Assembly: GCA_016617855.1 (NCBI GenBank)
Contig: JAECUM010001818.1
Location: 1 to 64,000 of the forward strand
From: Megalonaias nervosa
Lineage: Eukaryota > Mollusca > Bivalvia > Unionida > Unionidae
Direction of reading: 5' to 3'
Length of the DNA: 64,000 nucleotides
Part shown: piece after piece, positions 25,390 to 34,768 of the stretch
Numbering within the stretch: the first letter of the stretch is position 1
Layout of the letters: each line of letters opens with the position of its first letter
The notes under the pieces: generated by a model
Database searches by the model: none
Seen by the model: the letters and a program-made list of their open reading frames with translations, nothing else
Told to the model about the DNA's origin: nothing
Translations under genes and position numbers: made by a program

Positions 25390-26830
25390 AGTGATGTACG
25401 GTAATGGGCAGTAATGGAGATCAAAATACTGTAATGTAAGAGAAATTCCAGGAATGGAGTAAATTAATGGAACTAGTTTTATAAGATCTATATGTAAACC
25501 TGTTATATACTTACACTCTTACAATATTCCTGTTTCATAATCTCTTCTGCTCCAAACTTCTTTACTTTTTCTTTCTTGCATCTTTAATGTTTTCTCTCTT
25601 CAGACTATCCTCTTGTCTTCTTGTACCTATACCCCATTGTATAGTAGCTCAAAAACTAGCTGTTTGAAGCATTTATACAGAGGACATGGCTTATTTAGAA
25701 AAAAGAACCGTATGGCAAGTAGACAAGCACACAATTTTTGCGCCAAGTTATTTTGCATTTGGTAATCCTTCTTGCTCGTATGGATTTCCAACAGAAAATG
25801 GCCATCATTTTTTTTTTAATGCAGAATATTTAATGAAACAAGAAATGAACTTTATCGCAGATTATCAGTAATCAATACTGATTCTGATACACTTTTATTT
25901 AGTAGTGAACTTTATACTGTAGGAAAAAAAACAACACATTTTGCTACAAAAGAAATGCAGAAATTTGTTATTAACAGAAAAAGATTCAGAAACATATGTT
26001 TACTGTTTGTGTGTGATTTAAAATTTTACATCTATCACATGAATCACTACCACTCTGTTTTTATCCTTCTTTTATCCCTCTCGCTTAATTATATGTATGT
26101 ATGTAAACTGTCTTGACTTTTTCCAGACCTCGTGCCTTTATGTTCATTAATTATGTATATAATAGAGTAAAACTTGTAAGTTTAAAAACTTATGTCAAAT
26201 CCTTTTGCTCTGTATACACACATGTGATCTTCATGGCAATAAAATATGTAGAACAAAACAAAAGATATATGTTGGTACTTGTGAACGGTATAGTCTAATC
26301 TACGTTAGCAAATAATAACATGGAGTTGCATAGCTATGGAACTGAACCTATTTATCATTTTATTTCTGTCTCCATTTAAGATACTCCATTTAAGTGTTCG
26401 TTTTTAAAAAATTTTCATCGAAAATAGTTAACTGATTTTTATTTTAGGACTAATGGCTGAAACATTTAAATTGCATAACCAGCTAAAACTAGTAGAACTT
26501 TCATCAAACGCTGCATTCACACCAGTCGCACTTGTCTTTGATGTCGTTGATATCCACTTTAACTGCACATATAATCCAGTAAGTTGAGCAGGCAGTGTCA
26601 TGTATGACCAAACATAATTATCGTTTAACAACATACTTTGAGATGTAACGGTCAATGAACAATAATAGAATTGAATAGAGGTATGAACATCATTGTTTGT
26701 TACAGACTTGAATTGATATATGAACAATAGTGCTTGTTGCAAACTTTCCCTAATGTTTAAACATGATATAGAAAAATATAACAAAACTACAAGACTACAA
26801 GACTAAAACTCAACTGAAATAATCGTGCTG
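25390..26830. other. AT-rich segment inside the LTR element, no recognised gene
   Basis: In place of protease and reverse transcriptase there is AT-rich sequence with short frames on both strands (for example 26,784-26,428 minus) that I do not recognise. It could be a nested insertion or a replaced internal region. No RT motif such as YxDD is found here. Confidence 0.5.
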
Positions 26831-26837
26831 CACGTGC

Positions 26838-27470
26838 AAGATGGCATACTGCAGAGAGCTTACAGATTTGGAGAAATATTTCAAAACAAGAAGAGCGGAA
26901 ACAACAGAAGGCTCGTTCCTAGAATGAGCTTATATAGAGGGCACCCAGAAAATAGATTTACCATGAATTCCCTTGGAGAGAAGACCTTCAGTGGTATTAT
27001 TGATGAACGCTGTTAAATGGGTAAACAAAGACTTTACCAAATCAACTGACGGGCTAAATAGAAAGGGAACAACAGGCTATATTTTAAGACCACTGGGAAA
27101 ACAGCCGATAATCCCGTACGGAGAAATGGATATTGGAGGGGAAACAGCAGTGATAAAAGAACCATCACAAATATTACTGAAAATACTCCCCCCCCCCCCA
27201 AGAAAAAAAAAAAAAAGAGAGAACTAGACCTATCAGACTTGCCGCTAGAAATACCCCTGCAGGCAACAATTGAAATGTTTGAAAAAAAAGTTCCAACTAA
27301 AAGTCACAAATGCTAGAATGGACATATATCCCTATACTTCAATAAAAACGGGATAAGGATTCTGGAAATAGAAAAAGCAGAACTGAAGAATATGAAGTCA
27401 GTCTTCTTCTTACACGGGTTACATGAAGAAAAAATGTCCAACGACTTTAGAGAAAGAAGAATAAACTTAT
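26838..27470 (+). pseudogene. unrecognised coding remnant within the LTR element
   Basis: Frames beginning MAYCRELTDLEKYFKTRRAE and including VKWVNKDFTKSTDGLNRKGT, then KQPIIPYGEMDIGGETAVIK, are interrupted by stops and a C/A homopolymer near 27,190-27,215. The sequence looks once-coding, but I do not recognise the family. It might be an element-specific accessory or envelope-side gene, or a fragment of another transposon. Confidence 0.35.
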
Positions 27471-27499
27471 GTCACAGAAATGACGATTTTCCCCACCCA

Positions 27500-27660
27500 A
27501 AAGGGTAAAAAGAAGGAACAAGAGCAACCAAAAAGCTGTCGAACTCAACCAAGGAAAAGTCTGAGATGGTCCTTGTGTCTGCAACCATACGAGTTCACGA
27601 TCAAACACCGTCGGGGAGCAGAGAATGCTTGTGCTGATGGATGGTCACTTGCAGGAGTCT
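27500..27660 (+). pseudogene. RNase H C-terminal remnant (Ty3/gypsy pol)
   Basis: The segment RWSLCLQPYEFTIKHRRGAE followed by NACADGWS matches the end of gypsy RNase H domains (RWxLxLQPYxFxIxHRxGxxNxxADxLS). It is truncated on both sides. It supports classification of the surrounding LTR element as Ty3/gypsy-like. Confidence 0.75.
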
Positions 27661-28038
27661 AAGATTGTGTTTTAGTGTTCATTCTTGTTGGACATATCTG
27701 AATTAAGACCCATGTGGTGATGTCTTATATCTTGTGTACTAATTAAGTACTTTCGTAATGCAGATCAGTTTGATTTTAAGTGAATCCAAAATTTTTGTTT
27801 TAGATGTTGTGCTAAATGTTGTATTCGGAATATGGAAATATTTAGCGAGTCATTGAATGCTTGTACTGTATATTATTTGATAGAACTCTAATTGCCAGGG
27901 CGATGCTAGAACTTTTATATTTCGCGAAGTAAAGTAATTGCATAGAACTGTATGCAGCCAAATAGTGACTCTTCAATCTTGCTTATCCATCCTTTATAAT
28001 TTTGTTCGAAAACTAAAGTTTTCTCTTAAGGGGGAAGG

Positions 28039-28460
28039 TGTTGACGTGATATTAATGCTTAACATTTCCCTCCAATTTATTGTATAGATATTGATTATCA
28101 TTAAGACAAGAGACATGGGTGTATATGGTAGTTTTAGTTTAAAGGATTTTAAGCGGTCAGATTGGGAATGTTAGAAACAAATTCTACATGGTTCACACAT
28201 CTGATACTGGTAAGATTCTGACCCATTGGACCTGGAGTGTGTATTTGTCATCACTGTAAAGGCAAGAATTTATACTGTTAATGAATCCAGACTTTGCCTC
28301 CATTCTGCAGTTTTGATAAACTATTGCTCTGGTGTAAAACTACCAATCTGTTCTGTGTAAAGGGCAGTCGTCTTGAGCCCTAACTTGGATGAACATTACA
28401 AATAGCTGGGAATTTGCTTTGTGTTGGATGTTATTGTTTGCAACTTTTGTACCCGTAACA
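28039..28460 (+). repeat. right LTR
   Basis: It starts TGTTGACGTGATATTAATGC directly after the purine tract and ends CCCGTAACA. It is the direct repeat of 23,941-24,360. Confidence 0.88.
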
Positions 28461-28830
28461 CATAACTCTAATCATCCAAACTCGAGACAGTACTAACGGA
28501 ATCCACAGTCTCTATTTTGGTTAATGGAGAATCAAATCCAGTTACTTGAAATAGATTATGACAATCTTAAATAGCAGCTGTGTGATGTCACACAGTGGCC
28601 ATTTACCTCAGTGCCTGTAGTTGCTAATAGGGTTTTATTTCCCCAGAGTTGGTGCTAAGAAAACCAGCTTGAAATGGCTAATGTTTACTATAGGCATCAA
28701 AATGTGCTTCCATGTGGATGATGCACAGGAATCCAAATGTGCTTGTATGCGAATCAGATGGAGGTATTCAATAGTGCTTCCATGAGAATGCATGGAGGCA
28801 TCCAAAAGTGCTTATATGCGGTGAAGGGTT
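28461..28830. repeat. dispersed repeat R1, copy B, right part
   Basis: Continues copy B after the LTR element. It matches copy A from about 3,225 to 3,560 (AAACTCGAGA, TAATAGGG, AAAACCAGCT, GTGCTTCCATG words). Confidence 0.7.
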
Positions 28831-29420
28831 AAAGTTTTGAAGAAATGCCATTCAATCCACTAAATATGGCAACATTTACTAACAATAAACCAACCTTTAT
28901 ACCTTTCCAGAAAAGAAAAAAAAAAAAAAAACCTTTTAAATTTTACCTTTAAGTTTGATCAACTAACAAATAAAGCCATCATTACTAAAAATGTGAAAAG
29001 CTTTTACTGACACCAAAAAATATATAGCAATTGAACCAAATTCGAGAAAATGCACCTAAGCACAAAGACTTTCAAGTTACCTTGATGTAAATAGTAGAGA
29101 AACCTTTAAACTTCTCATATACCTTCGAAATGAATTATGTTTTTTTGTGGACAAAATATGTCCAGCATTACTAAAATCAATAAAACCCATGTTAATATCC
29201 ATAATACCTTGTCTCTCACCATTTTTAAACTTGCTCTTTCCGTAATGGAAAATCTTGTCCCTGTTAGATGCATTCTTGCTCCAGTATACAAATTCCTAGA
29301 ACATGTATTGACTCAGTCCGAACTATATCATCGAAACAAGTAATAGCATGTCCTCGTTCGTTTTTAAGACATCTTCAATCAGACATGGAAAAAATGCTCC
29401 CTTGAAGACAAAATACTTTT
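28830..29420. other. no gene seen
   Basis: AT-rich sequence with a poly(A)-like run near 28,914-28,931 and one 68-codon frame (29,137-29,343) that I do not recognise. Confidence 0.6.
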
Positions 29421-31205
29421 AGTTATCGTTAAGTTGTATCAGGGTTTAATATTCATATTTTTGTATACTGAAAGGTTGCCCTCGGCAAGATTCTAATAGG
29501 AATTCCTCTGTGTACCACCAAACTCCACTCCTCTCTGTATAGCCAGTGCATCAGATTCACAGAGGGGAAGGGCTCAGAGTTCGAAGGAGGTCCATGGATG
29601 GGAGCCTTCTACACAAAAACAACTGTGTTGGACTGTGTTCTTGGCCCTGAAAGATTATGTTAAGGGGCACTGCATCATTGTCTCCTGAGATAAAACATCA
29701 GTGGTTGCATTCCTCGGAGGACATGAAGGTACTCGTGTTCCTTTGTTCTGTGTGTTAGTCTGGAACCATCGACACTGGACAGAGTAAAAAGGGATTACAC
29801 TAGGGGTTCATCACTGCAGGAAAGAAAACATCCTTGCAGACAGTTTGTCCAGAACAGGCAAGGTAGTCCTTGTAATGGTCTCTACATCGAGACAGTTGCA
29901 GAGTTTATGTTAATTGTATGGGAGAAACCTCTAATGGACCTGTTTGCAGTGAAACTAAACAACAAGCTCCCAGTAACATTTCTCCAGTTCCAGACCAAAA
30001 GGCTTTAGCAGTGGACTCCTTCAGCATGATGTTGGATAGACTGTTCGATTATGTATTTCCTCCCTTGAGATTGATTCCATGGGTACTTAACAAGGTCAGG
30101 ACATCCACAGCTCAGATTATCGTGATGTCGTCTCTGTGACCCACAGGTCTTAATTCAACGACTTCCTCGACCTTTTGATTGACCTAGCGGTATTACCCCT
30201 GGAATAAATTGTTTTTGCAACACAAAGTTGTTCTGTTTCATACCAATCCTCAGATTTTCCACAGTCATCTTTAGCTCATTTGGAGTGACCTATGTGCCAG
30301 GCAAGGTTTTCGAGCAAGGGTTTCTGACTGCATCATCCAAGCCCTGAGACGTTCTACATCAAAGGTCGTTGATGCAAAGTGGAAACTCTTGTGTGATTGG
30401 AGTACTAGGAAACACGTTCATCCTAGCTCACTCTCTCTTGCTGCAGTAGCAGATTTTCCTACTCTTCATTTTTAAGGCGAGATCTTGTTTGGTCTCCACA
30501 ATCAAAGTTATATGGCTGCCCATCAAAACATTCTTCAATTCTCCACTTCAAGCTTCAAAGACCAGCATCTCACTCTCTAGTGCCAAGAGTGAAACTCTCG
30601 TGTTTTGTGGGTGTTGTTAAAAAAAACCTTACTAACCTTTCACTGAGGCTTCATTCGAAAACCTTGCTCCAAAAACCACCTTTCTAATAGCAGTAGTGCC
30701 TGCACAGAGAATAAGCTACCTACACGTTTTATCAATAGAAGAGGGATGATAGGATTCCCTGTGAATTATGATTCTGTTTTCCTAATTATGCTTTCCTAGC
30801 AAAAGCCTTGGCTAGATCTCCAATCGAGATCAGAGTGTTAGTCACATCTGTGCTGGGGACGATCACAATAAACTTCTTTTCCTCATTAGGTAGGAGCATC
30901 TTTTATCTCCCTAGTAGGGGCTAAGCTGGCATTTCAGCAGGCACTATCTCAGGATGGAATTCGCTCAAACCAAGAGAACTTGTCTGTCTCTCATCTAGTG
31001 AGACCCCTCATTCATGGAGATAAAAGACAATGAAAAGTTGAGACAGTCGTTACTTCTTGGGGCTATCTCAACCACTTTTGAGAATTTTATGAAGGCTGTA
31101 TTTTGACCATAACACACGACCTTTTCATTTTACCTTTGGTCCTCATGAAAGCTGAGCCAAGGTATTTTTTCTCTGGGTCCAATTGTTGCTACACAAACAG
31201 TGGCC
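29420..31205 (+). mobile_element. DIRS-like tyrosine-recombinase retroelement, 3' remnant
   Basis: Broken frames match the 3' half of DIRS-type elements. At about 29,918-30,139 the stretch SPVPDQKALAVDSFSMMLDR with YVFPPLRLIPWVLNKV resembles the RNase H/methyltransferase-proximal region (SPxPDPxAxAVDAxSxxW, YAFPPxxLxPxVLxKV). At about 30,300-31,170 frames such as SDCIIQALRRSTSKVVDAKW, VPAQRISYLHVLSIEEG and SLGPIVATQTVAQTAA resemble the tyrosine recombinase N-terminus, core and tail. Many stops and frameshifts are present. It ends almost exactly where Polinton P1 begins. Confidence 0.65.
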
Positions 31206-31237
31206 CAGACTGCCGCTTAAGTAGTATAGTGGGTTAC

Positions 31238-31450
31238 CGTAGCGACAATGGGAATTAGCATTACAGACCCCCCCTGGGCCAGTATAGCCCCAAGAAGTAG
31301 GTCAACACCCTGGGCCTGTATAGCGACAATGGAAAATGGAGTAGAGGGACTACAACACCCTGGGCCTGTATAGCGACAATGGAAAATGGAGTAGAGGGCC
31401 TAGAACACCCTGGGCCTGTATAGCGACAATGGAAATTTTGTAGAGCGGTG
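31238..31450. repeat. P1 left subterminal repeats
   Basis: The words CCCTGGGCCTGTATAGCGAC and AATGGAAA recur at about 50-bp spacing (near 31,310, 31,360 and 31,411), with a variant near 31,272. The extreme end itself carries a related CCGTAGCGACAATGGG. Iterated subterminal motifs are plausible binding sites for integrase or replication proteins (inference). Confidence 0.75.
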
Positions 31451-31494
31451 ACTAGGAGACTGTGGGTTTGTAGAGCGATAAGCGACAGGTGGCA

Positions 31495-31544
31495 TGACGT
31501 CACACTGGTAACACTGTAGCAAAAAGAGAAGTACTGTGACGTCA
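31495..31544. promoter_or_regulatory. two CRE palindromes (TGACGTCA) in the left TIR
   Basis: Perfect TGACGTCA sites at 31,495-31,502 and 31,537-31,544. This octamer is the CREB/ATF response element of animals. Both are conserved in the right TIR (47,172-47,179 and 47,214-47,221) although the surrounding bases differ, so they may act as a terminal enhancer. Function is inferred. Confidence 0.6.
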
Positions 31545-31659
31545 AGCTACCTGAGAGAGGGCTATAGACAAACACGAATCAAGAGCGTTCGTGTTTTTTT
31601 TAGTAGAGGAAGGGTTTTATATATATTCGTTTAGGGTGGAGATAAAATGAAAATTAAGA

Positions 31660-31696
31660 TCTTTTCGAGGCATTGGAAGTGGTCCTGAAAAGGGCC
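31660..31696 (-). terminator. histone-type 3' stem-loop and HDE, gene T1 left copy
   Basis: On the minus strand, GGCCCTTTTCAGGACC (31,696-31,681) is a 6-bp stem with TTTC loop and one C/A mismatch, preceded by CCCAAA. A CGAAAAGAT element lies 14 nt downstream (about 31,667-31,659). The right copy has a perfect stem. Confidence 0.85.
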
Positions 31697-31713
31697 TTTG
31701 GGTTCTTCTTCTT

Positions 31714-32280
31714 TTATCTTCTCCAGTTCTTCCACCATGTCCTGACTTTTTGAATAATTCCTTTCTTCTTTTCTTCTTCGGGCATCCAGTCAGGATGTCC
31801 GAGAGCTCTGAATTTTTGTTGGATTTTCATCCAGTTCTGATTTAGTTTCTCAAGCTCTTCTTTCTTCTTTTGGTTTTCTTTGTCCTTTCTTTCTTTCTTC
31901 CACGTTTCCTTGATCTTTTCCACTTCTTCTTTCAGTACTTTTCTCATTAGGTCTTCCGCTTTCTTGATATTGTCTAAGCCTTTTTTGACAAAAGACCATT
32001 CTGTTAAAGAGAAGATACCTTCCAAAAAAGATTCCAATTCAACTACAATATCCAAAATCTCCTTCAAGGTTCCTACTCTCACATATTTTGGATAGTTGAA
32101 ACCTCTCAACTTATCCGCTTCTTCCATTATTATCATTTGCAAATGATAACTTGCTGCTTTGAGTCTCGCCATAAAGTCTAGGCTGACTTCAAACCTCCAC
32201 TCCTTTTGAAGTTTTTCCACTACATAGACTGCATCTACCATCCAGCACCAACTATCTCTTAACTTGTTGATTAAATCCAT
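31714..32280 (-). CDS. TIR gene T1, left copy: helical, highly charged protein (188 aa)
   Basis: The function is unknown. The start chosen is the ATG at 32,280 (MDLINKLRDSWCWMVDAVYV), because an open frame extending further upstream runs through the TATA box of its own promoter (about 32,333-32,343). The N-terminal 100 residues look like an amphipathic helical domain. Residues about 120-165 form a Lys/Glu-rich coiled coil (KKERKDKENQKKKEELEKLN). The tail is basic and aromatic (VRTWWKNWRR). It is a near copy of 46,438-47,004, differing at a handful of residues (E/K, S/P, L/F, N/S), and both copies are open. The mRNA should end in a histone-type stem-loop. Position in the TIR, its own promoter and the 3' end suggest an early/regulatory protein (inference). 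Confidence 0.8.
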   Translation of the reverse strand: MDLINKLRDSWCWMVDAVYVVEKLQKEWRFEVSLDFMARLKAASYHLQMIIMEEADKLRGFNYPKYVRVGTLKEILDIVVELESFLEGIFSLTEWSFVKKGLDNIKKAEDLMRKVLKEEVEKIKETWKKERKDKENQKKKEELEKLNQNWMKIQQKFRALGHPDWMPEEEKKKGIIQKVRTWWKNWRR

Positions 32281-32315
32281 TTTTCTTTTCCTTTTTATTC
32301 TGTGTAGAATGGCGC

Positions 32316-32372
32316 GAATGACGAACGCTATGCTTTTATATACTTCAAGCACGGACGTGAAGGAAAACATGC
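32316..32372 (-). promoter_or_regulatory. promoter module of gene T1, left copy
   Basis: On the minus strand: TTCACGTCCGTGCTTGAAG, then TATATAAAA, then an initiator-like TCATTC about 20 nt downstream. The same module precedes T2 (both copies) and T3. Confidence 0.8.
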
Positions 32373-32394
32373 CTTACACTCACTTCACATATGA

Positions 32395-33202
32395 TATACT
32401 ATCCTCACCAACGAACGAGCAAGCATAAAACACACACACACAATATACTATCCACACCAACGAACGAGCAAGCATAAAACACACAATATACTATTCACAC
32501 CAATGAACGAGCAAGCATAAAACACACAAACATACCATCCACACAATCGGGATGAGAAAAAAACATATTATATACTATCCACACCAACGAATGAGCAAGC
32601 ATAAAACACACAAATATACTATCCACACCAACGAACGAGCAAGCATAAAACACACATACTATCCTCACCAACGAACGAGCAAGCATAAAACACACACATT
32701 ATACTATCACACCAACGAAGGAAGAGAAGAAAAACACACACCCATATACTATCCACACCAACGAACGAGCAAGTATAAAACACACACAATATACTATCCT
32801 CACCAACGAATGAGCAAGCATAAAACACACAAACATACCATCCACACAATCGGGATGAGAAAAAAACATATTATATACTATCCACACCAACGAACGAGCA
32901 AGCATAAAACACACAATATACTATCCACACCAACGAACGAGCAAGCATAAAACACACACTATACTATCCTCACCAACGAACGAGCAAGCATAAAACACAC
33001 ATTATACTATCTATCACACCAACGAACGAGCAAGCATAAAACACACAATATACTATCCTCACCAACGAACGAGCAAGCATAAAACACAATACTATCCTCA
33101 CCAACGAACGAGCAAGCATAAAACACACATTATACTATCACACCAACGAAGGAAGAGAAAAAAACACACACCCATATACTATTCACACCAACGAACGCGC
33201 AT

Positions 33203-33205
<3 letters not shown>
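32395..33205. repeat. minisatellite between T1 and T2, left TIR (about 17 units)
   Basis: The unit is about 40-50 bp: CACCAACGAACGAGCAAGCA followed by TAAAACACACA and an ATATACTATCCTC-type spacer. Variant units (GAAGGAAGAGAA and CAATCGGGATGAG types) recur in a higher-order pattern. It lies upstream of the T1 promoter and downstream of T2. Open frames across it are repeat artefacts. Confidence 0.92.

Positions 33206-33247
<42 letters not shown>
33206..33247. repeat. (CA)n microsatellite, left TIR
   Basis: CA run at the inner end of the minisatellite. The right TIR has a longer GT run in the same place. Confidence 0.95.
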
Positions 33248-33250
<3 letters not shown>

Positions 33251-33316
33251 CAGTAAAGAGTGAGTGTTTATAGTCACACTACACTACATTCACACGAATT
33301 GGCAAATTGAATAAGT

Positions 33317-33354
33317 TCTCTTTTCTAGAGATCTGGTTAGCCCTGAGAAGGGCT
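33317..33354 (-). terminator. histone-type 3' stem-loop and HDE, gene T2 left copy
   Basis: On the minus strand, AGCCCTTCTCAGGGCT (33,354-33,339) forms a perfect 6-bp stem. The loop is TCTC instead of the usual TTTC. TAGAAAAGAGAAC follows 11 nt downstream. Confidence 0.82.
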
Positions 33355-33368
33355 GTTTTTTTAAACTT

Positions 33369-33381
33369 CAGATGCACCTGG
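33369..33381. repeat. stop-proximal half of a T2 inverted repeat (left)
   Basis: On the T2 sense strand this 13-mer, directly after the stop codon, reads CCAGGTGCATCTG. It is the exact reverse complement of CAGATGCACCTGG near the T2 start (33,855-33,868), so the two ends of the T2 mRNA could pair. Confidence 0.8.
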
Positions 33382-33897
33382 CTAATGGTGACATCTCCCA
33401 GGGCAGGCACCACACACGCATCGCCGGCTCCAGTCCTGCTCCCAATTGATGCGTGTGGTTGGGAGCGCAGAGGGAGGTTGATTGGCTTCACTATCCCACT
33501 CCTCAGTTTGAGGGATAGTGAATACTTGTTCCCTTCTTCTTCTATTTAGCACCCTGGGATGCTGACGTCGAGGCTCCCACTCTTGCCTCTGTCTTTCCAA
33601 TTCCTCCTCCCAGTTTTCTGTTTGGAGGACAGTGACTCTTGGTACAGTTTGCCGTACTGCTACTGGTTGTGGAGGCGTTGTTGTCCTCACCTCAGGTTTG
33701 ACCTCACATTGAGGCCTAAGGAATAGGTGAGGTAGTATCCCTCGCTTCTTTTCCTTCTCCTCTTCTTTCTTCTTTTTTTCCTCCTCTTCCTTAAGTCTGT
33801 CACTTTCTGCAAGCGCCTCCATAGTCAGTTCATCCAGGAGACGCCTGGCATGCTCCAGGTGCATCTGGAGTTCTATTAGTTTTGTTAGTCTACTCAT
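33382..33897 (-). CDS. TIR gene T2, left copy: coiled-coil/disordered protein with CxC..CHH tail (171 aa)
   Basis: I recognise no family. The start is ATG 33,897, 54 nt after the TATA box. The N-terminal helix (MSRLTKLIELQMHLEHARRL) leads into a Glu/Lys coiled coil (about residues 35-52). A Pro/Thr-rich middle follows, then a basic RRRR-type patch (possible nuclear signal). The C-terminus is CVCGACPGRCHH, with Cys and His spaced as possible metal ligands. It is paired with 44,943-45,476. The last half of the protein is almost identical between copies while the first half differs strongly. The 3' end carries a histone-type stem-loop. A regulatory or nuclear role is inferred from context only. 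Confidence 0.8.
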   Translation of the reverse strand: MSRLTKLIELQMHLEHARRLLDELTMEALAESDRLKEEEEKKKKEEEKEKKRGILPHLFLRPQCEVKPEVRTTTPPQPVAVRQTVPRVTVLQTENWEEELERQRQEWEPRRQHPRVLNRRRREQVFTIPQTEEWDSEANQPPSALPTTRINWEQDWSRRCVCGACPGRCHH

Positions 33898-33939
33898 GTT
33901 GTTGCAGCTGCTACGTCAACGTGGGTAACCAGACTGACG

Positions 33940-33985
33940 ATCGCACCGATTTATATACTTGTAGCACGGACGTGAAAGTAAACAT
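33940..33985 (-). promoter_or_regulatory. promoter module of gene T2, left copy
   Basis: On the minus strand: TTTCACGTCCGTGCTACAAG, then TATATAAA (about 33,958-33,951), then CGTCAGTCTGG as a candidate initiator. Matches the module upstream of T1 and T3. Confidence 0.82.
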
Positions 33986-34240
33986 TCCCTAGCACTCAAA
34001 TTTACCATCACATGTAACACGCGGACTTAAAAGAAGCACTCACGTTGACTTTTTTACTTTTTACTTACAAACACAGGCAGACACGATTGGACAAGACAGA
34101 GAAACGAAGTGCTTATAGGCACACTTCTAATTTACTGTGAGTTCGTCAAAATACAAGTGAAAAGAAAAGAATCATTGCATCCGTTACGTCACCGATGTTG
34201 GAACCACTGGTACCTAAATGCTATAAGAGGATTGATTCTG

Positions 34241-34528
34241 ATGAAAGTGTTCCAGTGGTCAGACATTGATCAACTACTCGTGAGCAAGAAGAATTGTGTT
34301 GCTGATAGTGATTATTTTTACTACCAGGTACACTTACTGCATCGAATTCCAGATGAAGAGTTAGAGGGTTACCAAAATCTTGTACACAATGTAAACTTAG
34401 TTGAAGAGGAAACTTCTGAACGACGTGTGATGTGCAAGTTAGTGACTAAATATTTTAGATACGCCGACGGAATACGACCACTTCTGTGCAAAAAGTACAC
34501 TTATAGCAGCCGAAAAAAGAGGGTATAA
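34241..34528 (+). CDS. P1 small early-region protein E1 (95 aa)
   Basis: Not recognised. The start chosen is ATG 34,241, since the open frame extends upstream only from a GTG inside the TIR end. It looks all-helical, with a basic tail (SSRKKRV). The core SERRVMCKLVTKYFRYADG resembles WGRRVVCVLVTCFLGF in the next ORF, so the two appear to be tandem paralogues. A TATAAAAA box lies at the end of this ORF and serves the next. The compact helical size could fit a death-fold or Bcl-2-like host-interaction protein, but that is speculation. Confidence 0.6.
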   Translation: MKVFQWSDIDQLLVSKKNCVADSDYFYYQVHLLHRIPDEELEGYQNLVHNVNLVEEETSERRVMCKLVTKYFRYADGIRPLLCKKYTYSSRKKRV

Positions 34529-34540
34529 AAACGTTCTACC

Positions 34541-34768
34541 ATGCCACGACCTTTATCATTCGTGATACAACAGATTCCGTGGAAGGAAATCAATGACAGT
34601 ATTCAAACGGTAGGGGATTACCAACACCTATTACGAGAACTGTCTCCATTGAATTGGGGTCGACGTGTAGTGTGTGTCTTAGTGACTTGCTTTCTGGGAT
34701 TTCGTTTACCAGCTGATTCTTTGTGGACTCTTTACGAACGGTACCTATTACTCCAAAACAAAACATGA
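34541..34768 (+). CDS. P1 small early-region protein E2 (75 aa)
   Basis: Starts at ATG 34,541, only about 10 nt after TATAAAAA (34,524-34,531), so either the leader is very short or that box drives the following gene. The sequence MPRPLSFVIQQIPWKEINDS, then DYQHLLRELSPLNWGRRVVC. It shares a YQxLL...RRVxCxLVT core with E1. NWGR followed by SLWTLYERY superficially recalls Bcl-2 BH1/BH2, but the spacing is far too short for a firm call. It overlaps the next ORF at ATGA (34,765-34,768). Confidence 0.55.
   Translation: MPRPLSFVIQQIPWKEINDSIQTVGDYQHLLRELSPLNWGRRVVCVLVTCFLGFRLPADSLWTLYERYLLLQNKT

Larger units (their letters stand above)
23941..28460 (+). mobile_element. Ty3/gypsy-like LTR retrotransposon, degenerate
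   Basis: Two direct LTRs (23,941-24,360 and 28,039-28,460) bound a 4.5 kb element. CATA flanks both sides (23,937-23,940 and 28,461-28,464), consistent with a short target duplication. A primer-binding-site-like block TGGTGGCAGCGGTGGGAT follows the left LTR by a few bases. A purine tract (AAGGGGGAAGG) directly precedes the right LTR. A gag-like frame follows the PBS, and a C-terminal RNase H-like stretch lies near 27,550. Most of pol is missing or replaced. The element sits inside repeat R1. Confidence 0.85.
31221..34129. repeat. P1 left terminal inverted repeat (2.9 kb)
   Basis: It is the inverted copy of 44,711-47,444. Order from the outside: subterminal repeats and CRE palindromes, gene T1 (minus), minisatellite, (CA)n tract, gene T2 (minus), and a conserved inner end AGTGCTTATAGGCACACTT near 34,109-34,127. 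The length differs from the right copy mainly through minisatellite copy number. Confidence 0.93.

Noticed and set aside
31261..31575. 104-codon minus-strand frame in the left TIR end
   Set aside because: It spans subterminal repeats and is not conserved as an open frame in the right TIR.
32281..32370. N-terminal extension of T1 (MFSFTSVLEVYK...)
   Set aside because: It would be translated from the promoter: the VYK codons are the TATA box itself.
32552..32950. 132-codon frame across the left minisatellite
   Set aside because: Repetitive translation of the minisatellite units; the right array reads in other frames and there is no start context.
32395..33205. CRISPR-like array
   Set aside because: Spacers are short, repetitive and derived from CA/TA simple sequence; the host is an animal; no cas genes.
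34541..34768. Bcl-2 homologue call for E2 based on NWGR
   Set aside because: BH1- and BH2-like words are too close together and no BH3 or full fold length is present; kept only as speculation.
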